Part shown: positions 44,851 through 57,900 of the stretch, in pieces
Layout of the letters: the number at the start of each line of letters is the position of its first letter
Numbering within the stretch: the first letter of the stretch is position 1
From: Chaetomium olivaceum
Taxonomy: Eukaryota; Ascomycota; Sordariomycetes; Sordariales; Chaetomiaceae
Length of the DNA stretch: 64,000 bases
NCBI GenBank assembly: GCA_039881045.1
Contig: JAYWVB010000022.1
Location: 434,001-498,000, forward strand
Direction: 5' to 3'
Notes under the pieces: generated by a model
What the model was told of the DNA's origin: nothing
The model's input: the letters and a program-made list of their open reading frames with translations, nothing else
Database searches by the model: none
Translations under genes and position numbers: made by a program

Positions 44851-47499
44851 TTAGGCAAAAGTTCCACCGCTCGGGATGGCCTGCAGGTTCGGCCGGGGCA
44901 TCGTTGGGTCCGAGTGAAGAGAGGGAGAAGTGGCGCCGAAGTCGGCGGCCTGGTGATAGTCTGGCGGGTGAGAAGCTGGGTCCCAACTCTCCTCGCTGAG
45001 GACGCTCAGGTAGCCGTTCCCGACCTTGTTGCGGAGATCTTCAATTTTTTGGCGGTAAATCTCGCCCTCGACATCCCAGTCAAGATGGCTTCCCGGTGAC
45101 CCGAAGATGGCGGGTAATTGAGGGACAACATTGGTGTCAATCCTGGGAACTTCTCGGGATGCTTCCACCGTATTTGGGACGGGACTTTCAGCCAAAGTGG
45201 TCCGGGGTACCTCGTGGGTCTCTGGTGGCTGCGAAGTGCGGTAGTAATTCTCCGACCCCGACGTACTGTTGACAACGGCCACATGGGAGTCCACAGGGCG
45301 CGCATACGGTATAGGGCTATCGTTGGTAGCGAGATCGACTATACGGCGCTTGGGCGCTCTGCGACGTCGCGTGGAGCTGGTATTAACTTCACTCGAGACC
45401 GTCTTTGCTGGAGGTCGGTCTTTCCGAAGGACCGCGGGCTCTTTCGGAGGGGCATCGTAGATGATGGTGGGTCTGCTCACGTCGACGGCAGGCATCTCTG
45501 GGGTCTCGGGCTTAACTACAGGGACGGCAGGGGGGATTTCAGCTCGCTCTACCAGATACCGCTTCTCAGCATAGGTCGGACCCGTGCCATCGATCGTGAT
45601 GTCATCCGTGTATCCGGGTGTCTGCCGGAACAGGTTGAAGATGGTGATACGGTAGTCGCGATGCGTGCGCGTAAATGGATTGCCTTCCACATAGATCTCG
45701 CGGATTTCCGGAATTCCCGTCAGCCGCGCCAATTCCATAGGGTCAGCCAGACGATTGTCTCGCAGATCTAGCCTCTCAAGCGGCAAGAGCCTCTCGATCC
45801 CTGCAAGGGAGTGCAAGCGGTTAGCACGGAGGTTGAGGGCGCTGATTGCCGGTAGCGGATTGCGCGTAAGAGAGTGCAGAGAATCGATCATGCAATGGGC
45901 CAGATTCAAGGCGCGGAGCGCGGTGAGAGTTGCCAGGCTGTCGGGAATCTGGGTGAATAAGTTTGAGGAAAGGTCGAGAGAGTTGAGAGTATTGGCGAGG
46001 GGATTTAAGCTCGCTGCGGGGATCGCGGTGAGCGAGTTGTCAGCCAAACTCAGGTGCTTGAGGAAGCGCCATTTGGAAGCCGGGAGGATGCCCATGGACA
46101 AGAGGTTTGAAGAGCTGCCGCGCGAGTTATGCCAAGAGTCGGAGAGGCTCGAATGGGAGCTGCCAGACCCCGACCGTCGGATCTTGTACGAACTGCGCAC
46201 ATTAGTCGATTGGTGCCTGGAACTGCCCGGACGCCGTGGAGAATGGCTCCGCGTCCGGGTATCGTCCTTGGAAGGCGAGCTCGGCTCATCACCATCGATC
46301 CTGACAACGGATGGTCTTCGGCTATCCGGCCCACTAGATCCGTCGGCCCCAACTTCGCTGTTGAGTGACCCGACCTGCAAGTCCATCGTCGACCTTCGCG
46401 GCTCGGGAGAGGAGCCCGGAATGGGCGCCGATCTGTGAAGATCACTGTTCGATCCTGTTGGGCTCCTTCGAGGACTCGAAGCCCCGGGCCACGGCCGCGT
46501 AGGTGATGCGTGGCCTTTAGATGTTCGGCGGCGTCTCTTGTCCATATCGTCCAACACGATATCAATCAGAACATCCGCTGGGTCGTCAAGACTGGCACGC
46601 TTGAGCGTGAGGGATCTGAGCTGGTCCGCAAGCCTGTCCCACCCGAAGAACTGCCGGAAGTCGATATCGCTAACCTCAAGCGCCTGCACGTTTTTGAACA
46701 CATAAAGCGGAACCGCCGAATCGAACGGGAACTCCTCGTAGCCCTTGATAAGGCGTGCTCGCCAGTCTGGCGCCAACCGCAAGCAGGGGATCTTGGTGAA
46801 GGCAGAGTATAGATATTTCAAGTCGGCCTGAAGAGCGGCCTTTTGCTTTTCTGTCCGGGCGGCGGATATGCTCGATCCGAGTCCGAAGCTAGACCACAAC
46901 GCAGACATGCCCGACACTACGCTCCTGATGCTCGAGACGGAGCGAATAGAACCGACATCGGAGCCGCGGCTCTTGGAACGCTGCGATTGGCCGAGGAAGG
47001 AAACATAGTTGGCCGAGGTGGTGCTGTCGTGAAGGTTCTCGAGGCGTACTTTCATCGGCCCGACAGGTATCCCTAAGTCCTCGAAGCGGGAAAGTAGATA
47101 AAATAGGTGGTGTGGTGTCAGGGCTAACTTCGCAGACTTGACGGTGTGGGATGTGAAGTTTAGGGTTCCGAGCGAGAGAGCGGCAGCGAGCGTGCTCGAT
47201 GTTGAGGCAGACGTTGCAGGTCTTTCGGGTACCGATGGGGATGGTGGTACGGCCCCTGTTGAGATGGACGACACACTGTGTGAGGCGCCATGGCGAGGTG
47301 TGTTCTGCCTCCTAAACTGAAGCGCGTTGGCAAGTGCCTTTTCGTGTGTTCGCACAAAGCTAGCTAATTGCTATTTGGACCAAAAGCCGTCAGTTTCAAC
47401 ATCCCATGTATGCAGCTGCATGCAGCTAATCTAAACCGGGCTGCACCATATAACAGATCAACATACCTTGACGAAAAACTCGCCGTCTTCCGAGTCCAT
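44851..47499 (-). CDS. Leucine-rich-repeat protein, fungal conserved, function unknown
   Basis: Two exons: 47499-47467 (MDSEDGEFFVK) and 47370-44851, GT-AG intron of 96 nt; 850 residues. Residues 12-260 form a conserved-looking region (SFVRTHEKALANALQF; AALSLGTLNFTSHTVKSAKL; LYSAFTKIPCLRLAPDW; ADQLRSLTLKR). A Ser/Arg-rich disordered part (about 270-440) is followed by five or so LRRs at about 445-590 (LKHLSLADNSLTAIP, LNSLDLSSNLFTQIP, LRALNLAHCMI, ISALNLRANRLHSL, LERLDLRDNRLADP, IREIYVEGNPFT). The C-terminus is low complexity and carries a basic segment RRRRAPKRR. The layout resembles the uncharacterised S. pombe LRR protein SPAC926.06c and metazoan STK11IP-like proteins; that link is from memory and tentative. 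No membrane segment or enzyme domain seen. Confidence 0.8.
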
Positions 47500-50400
47500 T
47501 TTTCTTTTGGGTTCCTTATGGGCAGGAAGAATGCATGGGGGAACAATATTCAAAGGAGCGGACGGCTACAACTTCCAAGCCGGGGTGCGGAGGAAGATGT
47601 GCGATTTTCAAGACACTCGTCTTCGGCCGAAAGGTTCTCGACGGGCTTTGATATCGAATGTTGCGTCCCGGAGGCGGTGACGAGCGTGATCGTGGCAATG
47701 GTTGGACAGCAGTCTGGCAAGGGTCATACGTCAGTCAAGTGATTTCGTCACTTTGTACAAGGCGCCCGGTGGCCGGTGAGAAGGCAGAAGAGGCCGGCCA
47801 GGGAAGAAGGCAGAGAAGCGACCAAAAGGGGCTCCCCGCGGCCGGTGGATGGCGCCTCGATGACAACTCAAAAGGGTTAGAGATGATTATGTGGCTGCCG
47901 TGTGGGGCGGGACTTGGCCGGAGTCAAAAAGGTCGTTGAATTCGAAATCGGTCGGTTGCGGGTACGGCGAATGTGCGGCACAGGGTTATAAGGGTTCGAG
48001 AAGTCGGCGGGTGGAAACGGGGCCTCGGCGGGATAGAAGCTCGGGGACGCAGGCCGGACCGGGCCACTTGTATGGTCATTCGCGTGGTCGGCAGTGTTCC
48101 CCATGGTTTCGAGACTGGAGGCCGGTTTCAAGGCCGAAGTTGGGACTGTAAAGGTGTCGCCATAGAAGATCCCCAGCATTCCTTTCTTGTATTCCCCCGT
48201 TGCTCAAAGACCAAAGCATGGCTATGACAAGTTTTGTTGGTGCTGCCGAGACCGGCCCAGCAACGGGAGTCGATGGAAGGAATGGACCAAAGGGGTCACG
48301 CGCCTGCATACAAGAGGGCGCAAGCTGGAGGCCAAGGCCCGCTGAACTGGCGGGCAAGTCACCGGATGGAGCGATCATAAATTCCTTGGTGTCATGTTGT
48401 CGGACAGGCGCCAACGCTGCGGCACGCACACTTGGAAGGCCGTGGTGGAGATAGGCGAGGTCGATCGATCGCACGCTGTCGAGGAGGCCACAAGAAAGGA
48501 AACACAAGACACTTACGGTGCAAGCCCGGAGATATGGACGCCAGTCGGAAACCTAGGCAAAGTCCTCGGATTCAACGTCGGAGGTATGCTTCCTCGGAAC
48601 TTTTTTTTGGGTCGAAGTGGCCGCAAAACGTGTCGATGCGGCACACTGGCGATCTCTTACGGCGAGTGGGAGAGGGGAAGGACGACGGGAGGACAGCGAG
48701 TTGGGTGATGTCGTAGGCGGAGAGGGGGTGGTATAAGAGGACGAAAAATCTACCCACGCTTGCACTCTCTCGACGCGCCCTCAGTGCAGCGTCTGTCCGT
48801 CGCGAAAGGGAAGGAAAGAGAAATGAAGGGTCTTTGGTGGTGAGGGGACCGGGCAGCACCAAAGTAAAATATGGGTTGGGGGCCCAGATTGGCGGCAGCG
48901 GCAGGGTTCCTCTGACTGCAAGGTTAGGCGGCGCCCACTTGCCTGGAGCGGCATGGGCGCCATGCTTGGGCGGGGTCACCAGCGGGAATCCTGGAAAGCT
49001 GGGCAAGTGCTAGGCAGATGGGCAATTTCCCACAACCCGCGCCTCGCCAGCCATTGAACCCCAGACCGATTCTCGCACTGTCAGGACCCCTTTCGTGGTC
49101 AGGGTCAGGTCAGGTCATCAGGGTCTTACACATTCTCAACCAGCTGACCCTTTAGGACAATCCTCCACGGGAGATCCGTCACATCAAGTGGCGATTATGT
49201 ATCTGTCTCTTTGATACGCAGTCGGAGTGTCAATCATGAAAGGCTGCGGCCTTCCCGGACAGCAACCGGAGTCGACCAAAGTACTCGGTCAAGGAGTTGA
49301 CTCGAAGGGACAAGGACCTATCGAAGGATCGAAGCATTACACACTGCCGTACATGGCATACAAAATATTTGTACTTTGGCAGCAGCAGGGAGGGAACGCA
49401 GCACGGGCGCTGAAATGCGGGCTTCTGCCAGTCGGCTCTCTCGTGAGCAACCCAAGCCGCCGCCTCGCTGCAGCCTCGGACCAATCGCTTGCGGCAGAGG
49501 CCATGCATGAGCCCAGTCCTGTCGTGTAAGGCGCTGCATGTCTCAAACTCGGGCCAAGTGGTGGTGTCGGTGTGCTGTTGACCATCGTGAAAAGACTATT
49601 CGATGGTCAGGAAGCTGATCGAGTTGTTCGATACGATGCAATCACTACATAATACAGTCCAGTCCAGGCTCCGCCGTGATGTTGCTCTAAAGTGGAAGGA
49701 AACCCGCACTGTTATTGCACTGTACGGAGATGGCAAGCTGAGATGGGTCCTGAGATGCTTGGCTGCGCGGCAGATCAACAAATCAACCACCAGATTCTGT
49801 GCGACCACTCACGAACGTTATCAATGAGGGAAGGAGCAGCAGGCTTGTGGTTGGGCGCCGATGATCGTTTCAGGGGCATCAGAGCATGGCTTCTCTGTCC
49901 TTTTTCAAAAATGCCCAAGGCCTTTAAAACTTACTATCGAAAGCTAGAGTCGCTTTAACAGGTACGGTTTCGTATCACATCATTTTCCCCGTCCTCGGTT
50001 TCTTTGTTTACATTCGGATACATCCACCTCGAGCCGAATTTCGCGAACACCTGTGGACCCTAGAAACCAGTGATTATCAGATTATGCGCACAGCTAGCGG
50101 CAATCGCCCTGGTTGCAGGGGGTCCTTTTCCCGTCTTTCAGCCCGCCTCGTCTGATTGTGCAACCAAGGCAGCGCAATCGTTCTGTCTCATCGTCCCTAA
50201 GATCATCAGAGGCGATTTAACAAGAACCAGTCACGACTTTGCCATGTCATGTCGACATTCGATCAGCTGGAGAGCATGGGGGTCATGACGGTCGCAGTAA
50301 CCCCGAGGGTCCTGGTAGGTGCCCTGAAGGTGCCGTTAACCCGTGTTGGAAGTCAGAGACCCTGCAACATACCTGCCAAGCCGACAGGGGCCGGGCCTCC

Positions 50401-53400
50401 ACGCCAATCTTCAAGCCCAAAGGGAAATCCATCCTCTTCCATCCACAGGTTTTATTGCAAGTGACAAGAGGTGTCATATCACAAAGCAAACGGCTCAAGG
50501 GTAAAACGCCACTCGATACCGACTCCCATATCCTACCGGTTGTGCAGAGGTTCTCCCGACCCGTCTCTGCCCTTTCGTCTTCCGAGTTGCCGGGTTGAGC
50601 AGGAGTTTTCAGTTTTCGCATTTATCAACCGCTTCCAGCAACGAAAGCGGCACCACGCGGAAGGATCACCGCCCCCGCCGCAGGTCGCTCCGGCTCCTTG
50701 ATCAACTCAGAATGCATGCCCGTTGTCCTCATCTTCCCGAAAGCCGAAGATAGCAACCTTCGCCCTGTTAAGATGAACCCCATGCGACACGCAAGAGGGA
50801 CGCAATTATGTCATTTTGTAACAGCCCGCACGCGCCTTGGTGGTTTCTGATTGGGAGGGTGTGTGAGTGGCTTGTCACTCGACCTCGGGGCCGGCACAAC
50901 CCTGCAACCACACCGCACACATCCTGCCTTCACCACCACCCGGCGCCGATTTTCTTAACCCCCACCCATCGCTCGTTCGCATTATCGACAACGGCATATA
51001 GTCAGAGTGGGCAGTATGGGGTCTCCTCTCTACCCCGCCGGAACATTCGAGTAGATGGAATCATGCCAGAAGAGGGTCTGCGCTGAACATCTCATGACTT
51101 CAACCTCGACTCCACATTCCGCAGCCTCATTTCTGTCCCATGGAGACAGGATAGTCGTCGTGATTCGTAACTGACCCTCTCTGTGTAGAGGGGGCGCCAG
51201 CATACTGCAGCCTCACCGCCTCGGGTTGACGGTCGACGTTTCCAAGCAAAGGCTGGAATGGACATGCCGCCCCTCCGAAGTAGTCGCCACACCTATTCTT
51301 GGCCGCGCTTCCGCATTTGCCGGCCCAGAGAGCAGATGATTGGGTTCAACCCCTCCAAGCAACCACAGAAATGCCAACGAAACCTCAAATGCAGATCCAA
51401 GGCGAGACTCCCCGCAAATCTACGGGAAGCGGGGTCAAAGTCCGACGGAAAAGGTTAGAAAGCTAACATGTGGTTCGCGACGAGACGATTGTCTCAGACC
51501 TATGTTGACGCAAGGAGAGACACGGCCGTCGCCGCCGCTTCTGTCAGTAATGAGGGGCATTTTCAGCATGGGGCCTAGATCTCTGAATGCCTGCATCAAC
51601 GACCGAATTCAGTTTGATACCGGGGAGACAAGGCCCAGACTTCTATTCCTCTTGCTTCCCCGTGACCCACAGCTACGACCGTCCGTGATATCCCGACGAA
51701 GGTTCCGACTTTGGAAAACAGATCAACAACGCCCGAGTTCGAAGCATTGTCGTTTCATTCGGGAGGTTACGCCCAATGGGATCTTGGTGCGAACACACCT
51801 GCGGCCGAACACCCCACAGCCTTTTCTCAAGCTTAGTGGGGTCGGCGACGAAACAAACGCTCTCACCTCTGGGAGTCCCGATGACGTATCCGAAGCCCAG
51901 CGGACCCGCTCGGATCCCGAGTTCCACATCACATTTGAATGCCGTCGTAGCGTCCAAAAGGAAGACGCCGCACATGACACTTCCCATGAGACGAAGCACA
52001 CAAAGGACCTGGAACACACAAGCCGGGACATTCTCGCGTGGGGTCTCAAGCAAGAGTCACAAGATGCGCAAGCGGCGCTTGATTTGTTCCGAGTTCGTGC
52101 CGGGACGGCATACCAGCCATCCTTGTCCGGCCTGCCCAGTTTGGCACTCCCGGGTCATCTCATTCGGCGACTGACCTTGCCGGGGTTTGCCTTCACCCCG
52201 GAACCCCCAATCCACTGTACCCCCACTCTCTTAACGCAGGGTTTTCTCCCACACTCGCACAACCACCACCATGGAAGTGACAGGGTTAATGCGGGGCAAT
52301 GAAGCCAAGCCAGACGTCGCGCTTTTCGCTTCGAGTCGCGACAGAACCCCTCTCCACAGTCCCTTCAACGGTGAGACGTCAACTCCAAAGTTCCTTTCTC
52401 ATCCGAGTCGTCGCTCACCGCTCATTTTCTCTTCGGCCGGTCTTGTCTGCAGGCAATGCATGTCTTACGGTTGGATATGTGAAAGCAGCGAAGCGAGGGA
52501 GGAAAAAAGAGGTAGGAATGTCTGGGATGATCTGAATGCACATGCATTGCATTAGCCTCGAGCAGCGCCGCGGGCTTGCATGGGCTGTTCTTGACCTCCT
52601 TCTTTTTTTTTTCTGCCTCGGACCGGTTGGCTGATGGCTTCGGGATGGCGGCATGGATGGGCATGGAGGGGTCGGTTCTTCAGGGTCCTTTTGCTGCGAC
52701 CTCGCGGGGCAACCATCTACGCGGTAGCAAACAGGAAGCCAGAACGGGAGATGCCACAAAGCGGCGCGGCTAGAGAGGTTGGCGATGATCTGCGCGGCAC
52801 ATCGCCATCGCCATTGCCATCTTTTCGCCCCCTCCCCCTCCTCGCTATCCCACTCTGCAACCTGGAAATGTCAATCCCATCCTGGTCGAGGCAAGAGTTC
52901 ACCATCGTGACGGTTGAACCACGAGAGCATCTTTACCTCTTGCCTGCCCGCGGAGCCTCACCTTACCCATTCCATCCCACTTGCCTGCCGAGTCCATCTC
53001 GGATTCACCCTTCGCCTCTCTCATCAACCCCGCCCTCCACCCAACCAACCGCATTCCGTATGGTATGGGGTGTGTCTGGTGTGTGTCTTCGGCGCCAGAT
53101 TGCCGAAGTCGGACACGCCAATTGCGGCATGCACGTAAACGGGCATGCACGCAATGATTCGCGGCCTTGCCGGCGTGCTTTGCTGCTGCACAACAGAGAC
53201 ACACACGGACACGGCCTAGATGACGGCTGACCGCTTGTCTGTGGAGTACTTACATACATACCTGCAGTAGACAGGTGTTGTGCGGTGTGGTGGTGCTGGT
53301 GGTGGTCACGGTCGTGTAACCGATGCACGACATATGGAGGGGCCATGCCGTTGCTGTAACCCCCCCTAACACCCCCTGCCCCCCGGTCGAGTGGTGCCGC

Positions 53401-54300
53401 TTTTTGTTGCGCGCGATGACGGAGCGGTCCCTTTTTTTTTTTTTTTTTTGGAGCTCCCGTGGGAGGGGAGTTGGTTCTTACACTCGGAACCTACCGCCCT
53501 ATAGTACACTTGGTATTACTTTGGCTTCCAATTTTCCAATCTCGCCGCCCCTTCGTTCATTAGCCGAGTTCCTTCGGCTTCTTTCTTTCTCTCGTACCCA
53601 ACCCAACGCTCGCTGGTGCGGGGGAGCAGAGCGGAGAGAGACCGGGGATCGTTGGAAAAGTCTGGGGAAGATCGACGGGTTTCTGATACACAGGCTGTTC
53701 GGGGGCGAACAGAGGTCTTCCCTGGTTTGGCTCTTTGTGGAAGGCCACGTACCCGTTGATGAAGATCTAGAAGGTCTGAGGAGGCGAGTTCGGATTTCAG
53801 GGTTCTCTTGTTCCTGTTCGAACCTGGGTTGAGCTGGTGAGCTGGGGTCTGGGGGAGGGGGACTCTTCTCCGTCTGCAACCCCCTTCCCTCCGCATCCAC
53901 CCACCATTCCAAGGGCCGGTTTCACGTGCTGGGGAGATCCTTGAGGGGTTTCTTTTGGTGAAGCACAGGCGGGATGGCGCGCCACAGTGCCGGTTTTGCT
54001 TGTGGGTGTGCTGGGTGTGCTGGGTTAGGTTTGTTGGTTTGGTCTACACGTGTAGGTGTGGTTGAGGGGGGGTTCGGTTTTGTGGTACGTAAGATTTTAC
54101 TAATGCTCCGAGGTTTTGGAACTCACTTTCGCTCGGCGCCCGTGGAGACGGCTTACACGACCGTTGTTTGGGGGGCGTAAGTGGGTTGTGGTCTCAACCC
54201 CAGCAAGGCTGCCAAGGTGCTAGCACGAGAGATGGCTTACTTCTTTTCTTGCTCTGCCTTGGTTGCTAGCTTTGTCTAGTCCGATAGCCCTGATGGGAAT
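47500..54300. other. 6.8-kb gene-poor region between the LRR gene and the retroelement
   Basis: No recognisable gene. Frames are mostly under 140 codons; the exception is the long frame at 51340-52302, listed separately. An 18-nt T run sits at 53432-53449. The sequence at 53870-54120 is G/T-rich and contains a repeated GGTGTGCTGGGTGTGCTGGG-like unit near 54004-54024. It must include the LRR gene promoter (adjacent to 47500). Could contain long non-coding RNA or decayed sequence. Confidence 0.4.
51502..52302 (+). CDS. Possible orphan open reading frame, 266 codons
   Basis: The frame is open from 51340 to 52302 (320 codons); its first ATG is at 51502 (MLTQGETRPS). No domain, signal peptide or repeat is apparent. 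Codon choice is not as GC3-biased as in the secure genes, which argues against a normal expressed gene, yet so long a stop-free run is unlikely at near-50% GC. Could be an orphan gene, a decayed gene, or chance. Confidence 0.2.
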   Translation: MLTQGETRPSPPLLSVMRGIFSMGPRSLNACINDRIQFDTGETRPRLLFLLLPRDPQLRPSVISRRRFRLWKTDQQRPSSKHCRFIREVTPNGILVRTHLRPNTPQPFLKLSGVGDETNALTSGSPDDVSEAQRTRSDPEFHITFECRRSVQKEDAAHDTSHETKHTKDLEHTSRDILAWGLKQESQDAQAALDLFRVRAGTAYQPSLSGLPSLALPGHLIRRLTLPGFAFTPEPPIHCTPTLLTQGFLPHSHNHHHGSDRVNAGQ

Positions 54301-54305
54301 CAAGG
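54301..54305. repeat. Target site duplication CAAGG (left copy)
   Basis: The five bases CAAGG directly flank the left LTR at 54301-54305 and reappear directly after the right LTR at 61941-61945. A 5-bp duplication is usual for Ty3/Gypsy integrases. Confidence 0.95.
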
Positions 54306-54477
54306 TGATACAGTTTGACTGGATCTGTTTGCAATATGCGGAAATAGTAGTAAAGAAGGATATCCATTTTTCAAGGTAGATCGCGATGGCTGCCGTGGAA
54401 GTAATTCCACGCGCAGCGGCACGCGATCCAACTTATCTAATCTAAGGTCAAAGCTGCACAGGCTCATTTTTGTATCA
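54306..54477 (-). repeat. 3' LTR (172 bp)
   Basis: Begins TGATACAGTTTG and ends TTTTTGTATCA on the plus strand. Identical by eye to 61769-61940 over the full length. Short for a Gypsy LTR. The terminal 7-bp inverted repeats TGATACA/TGTATCA fit the TG...CA rule. Confidence 0.95.
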
Positions 54478-54489
54478 AATCCCCCCCTC
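54478..54489 (-). other. Polypurine tract
   Basis: On the element strand GAGGGGGGGATT lies immediately before the 3' LTR, the expected priming site for plus-strand DNA synthesis. Confidence 0.75.
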
Positions 54490-54588
54490 GGAAGAAAAAC
54501 CGTATTGCCCTCAATGCGCCTTGTTTACGTTCCTTTTATACTCGCAAACGCCTTTTCCGACGTTTTCCAAACGCATGCGCAAATGCCT

Positions 54589-57500
54589 TCATGATGCCGT
54601 TTTCGGTGGCACGGGGTTTGACGACAATCGCCGGCTACGGCGCTGAGTCGCCTCGGGGGCCGCCATCACCGCTGGCGCGACTTGATCCTCCTCTTCCGGT
54701 GCCGCAGGAGCGGGCGCTGCCTGTCGAACGGCCGGTGCCGCCGGGGCCGGTAGCGCGGGCTCGAGGGTCTTGCGGGGGCGACCCCGTTTGCGGGCCGGCA
54801 GCGTGGGCGCCGAGTCGGGAGGTGGCTCAGCCCGGCCGCCCTGGCGTTGCCAGTATTCCTGCAGTAGGCGCGGTGTATGCCGTAACTCGTACTCCGACTT
54901 CCAGACGTTGTGTTCGCTGCCCCAACCCTTCCACTTGATCAAGTACTCGTATTTGCGGCGCGTAATTCGGTGCTGCAGGATGACCTCGACTTCGTAGTTT
55001 TCGCCGGGGTCCGAGTCAGAGGAAGCTTGCGAATCTTCCACTGGACCGGGGGGCACGGCGTGGCGATCGAAGGGGTCCTCGCCGGGAGGCGTGGGCGACA
55101 GTTGCGCTACTGAAATGACTGGGTGGATGCCCATGTTGTTTGGAAACTTCAGTTCGTATGCCAGACGTCCAACGCGACGAATGATTTCGAAGGGACCGGT
55201 GCGCTGTTGCGATAGTTTGCGCGACGGGTTACCGGGAAGATGGTATCCCTTGTGAAGGCGCAGATACACCTTGTCGCCTTCCTTGAATTCGAGGTCGCGA
55301 TGGTTGGCATCGTATCTCCGTTTAGCGCGTGCCGCTGCGAAGTCCATTGCCAGTCTGGCGTCTTCGCGCAAAGATTCGCGCAGAGCTGGGAGGTCGTGCG
55401 TGGTCGTCTTGGGCGCTGCCAGCGCTTCGAAAGGGCCCGGTAGTTTGAATCCGAATAGCTGTTCGTGCGGGGAGGAATGGATTGGCGCCGAGTAACTGCT
55501 GTTGAGGTTCCATTGTAGCGGGGCCACCAGGTCGACCCAGTTGGCCTCGGGTCGTTCGAAGATAAAGAACCGCATTGCGATCTCAACGGTTTGGTTCTTG
55601 CGCTCGGCGAGGCCGTCAGATTGCGGATGGTACGCAGCGGTCATCAACAGCTTCGTGCCCAGTGCCTCCCAGATGCCTTGCCACAGTTCCGACGTGAACT
55701 TACGATCCCGGTCGGAGATAATAGCAGATGGAATGCCCCAGTCAGAAAGAAACAGTTGTCGTATCAGCACTTGACCCCATTGCTGTGCCGTGTATGTTGT
55801 GTGCCCTGGGATAAGTAGGGTTCGCTTGCTAGATTTGCACGACACCGTTAGCAAGCTATCGAAACCGTCCTGGTTTTTCAGCTGCCATGGCGTGCCTTCG
55901 GATGGCACTGTAGGTAAACCGACGATGAAGTCCATGGCGATAACTCGCATCGGAAGCGAATCAGCGGGGCGGATAGGTTGAAGGCTTCCGATGGGCGGCT
56001 GTCGATCAGTGCTGACGACGTTACACTGCGGGCAGTGCTGTACAAACTTCTTGACCTGATACGTCTTGTTTACCATCGAAACTCCGCGAAGATCGTAGAG
56101 CATTCGATCGACGCCGAAGTGATGCTTCTGGTCGTGGACCATACTCAAGATAGTCTTGACCATCTTGTGAGGGATGCAAACGGATCGTAGACCGTCTGGT
56201 CGGATATTGTAAAGAAGCCCTTGCGATAACACGAATGGCAGGCCGGGTCGAAAAAAATCTTCGCTGCCCTCAGCGGGTCCTTCGGCGACCAGGTCTTTGA
56301 TGATGGCGCCGTATTTCGCATCTTCGTGGTACGCTTCGATGAACTGGTTCTTCAGAGAATCTTCCATTTGCGCCTCTGCCCAGGCGAACATCACGTTGTC
56401 GAGAATAACTTCGCCTTCTTCGCGTTGCGGCTTGTCTTGGACGGCCGCCAACCTGCTCAGCGCGTCGGGCACGTAGTTGAGTCTTCCCGGGAGGTGGTAA
56501 ACCTTGAGGTCGTACTCGGAGAGGTAAACCGATGCGGTAATCAGGCGCCTGTTCGCTCTATCCGTTGACGAGGTGTCGAGGCGAGTTTGCTCGACGATGC
56601 CGCGTGTCGACGCGTGGTCGGTTAACACGTTGACTGGCTGGCGCGACGAATGTATCGTGGTACGCAATTTCTTGACTGCCCAGACCAGACAGGCGACTTC
56701 TTGTTCAGAGGGGCCGTATCGCAATTCGGCGCGGGTCAGACATCGGCTGAGGAACATCACGGGTTGAACTTTCGAGGATGGAATAACTGAACCAGGTTCC
56801 CATTCGTAGCCGTCGATCAGGTGGAAGACCATAACGCCGAAACCGCGTTCCAAACAGCCGTCGACTTGGAGGAACAAGGGTTTGTTGTGGTCGAAGTGGT
56901 AGAGAATCGACGGGTTCTCGGCGCAGATGGCCTTCTGGATTGACTCAAAAGATAGCCGCTCCGCCTCCGTGGGTTCGAAAGAGGTCTTTGCGCAGTAATT
57001 CGCTCTCTTCCCCTGGTTCCCAGCCACCAAGTGGCCTTCTTTGCGACCTTGAGCCAACAGAGCCGTTTTGCGCTTTTGCAGCGGCTCCAGCAGTTGGGCG
57101 TAATAGGGGATGAGGTGCCGAAGAAATCCGGTTGCGCCAATCCACTGCTCCAGCGCCTTCAAGGTGCTGGGAAAAGACAGGTTTCGAAAAGCTTCCACAC
57201 GTTGCGCCGTGGTGGTCAGACCGAGGCTGTCGACGCGGAAACCCAGGAGTTCCACGTTGGGATACCCGACGTACCGACGACGTAGACTTGGTAGGCGAAA
57301 TGGCGATGTTTCTGTCGCAAAACAGCTTGAACAGGCGGCTGAGGTGCTTCAGGTGCTCCTCGGCGTTGTCGGAGTAGATCACAATGTCGTCGATAAACGC
57401 GCAGGCGTAATCCTGATGCGGTTTCAACAGCTGATCCATTATCCGCTGGACGTGCGCGGGCGAGTTGCGGTACCCCATCAAGCATACTTTCGGCTGTTCC

Positions 57501-57900
57501 AGTCCGCGTGGGCTGATCAGGGTAAATCGGTCTTGATGCGCTGGATGTACGCCGAATTGATAGAAAAACGCTGTTGCGTCGATTGCCGTGATATACCGTT
57601 TGCCGCGCAGTTTGTTGATAATTTCCGCCTGTAGAGGGAGAGGGTAATTGTCTGGCACCGACACGCGATTCAAACCACGCAAATCGATGACCACACGCCC
57701 TTTAACCTTCCCCTTAACCGTTCGCCAAACCACGAAGACTGGGTGGGCGAAAGGCGTTCGCGCGTTGCCCAAACCATCTTGTTCTGCTTGTGCAAGCCGT
57801 CGAACACTTCGTCCAACAACTCTCGATCTCGACGACTGAGTGGGTAAGAACGCGAGCTGACTCGCTGATTTTGCCAACCTTCCACCAAGGGGACTCGCAT
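54589..57900 (-). pseudogene. pol: reverse transcriptase, RNase H, integrase, chromodomain (frame-broken in RT)
   Basis: Begins at an ATG (57900) overlapping the pro stop as TGATG. Piece 1 (57900 to about 57770) reads MRVPLVEGWQNQRVSS...LHKQNKMVWAT; piece 2, one frame over (about 57765-57290), holds RT core motifs VVIDLRGLNRV, YITAIDATAFFYQFGV and the catalytic CAFIDDIVIYSD (FIDD in place of YxDD); piece 3, back in the first frame (about 57285-54589), starts VGYPNVELLGFRVDSLGL. It continues with RNase H (FLQVDGC, PSEQEVACLVW, LTDHAS, VPDALSRL), the integrase HHCC zinc domain (HHFG...CPQCN), a DDE core (VIAMDFIVGL, IISDRDRKFTSELW, HPQSDGLAERKNQ), a chromodomain (YEVEVILQHR...YLIKWKGWG...NVWKSE) and an AT-hook-like KRGRPRK. 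The breaks look like a small loss near 57760 and a roughly 10-bp local duplication near 57270-57290. Without suppression no full-length Pol is possible. Confidence 0.9.

Noticed and set aside
45118..45771. Plus-strand 217-codon frame within the LRR gene
   Set aside because: Antisense to the well-supported LRR coding exon.
53432..53449. T18 run as a polyadenylation or retroposon tail
   Set aside because: No coding or repeat sequence precedes it in either orientation and no target duplication was found around it.
53805..53830. TTCGAACCTGGG as a possible tRNA T-arm
   Set aside because: No matching acceptor, D or anticodon arms on either strand.
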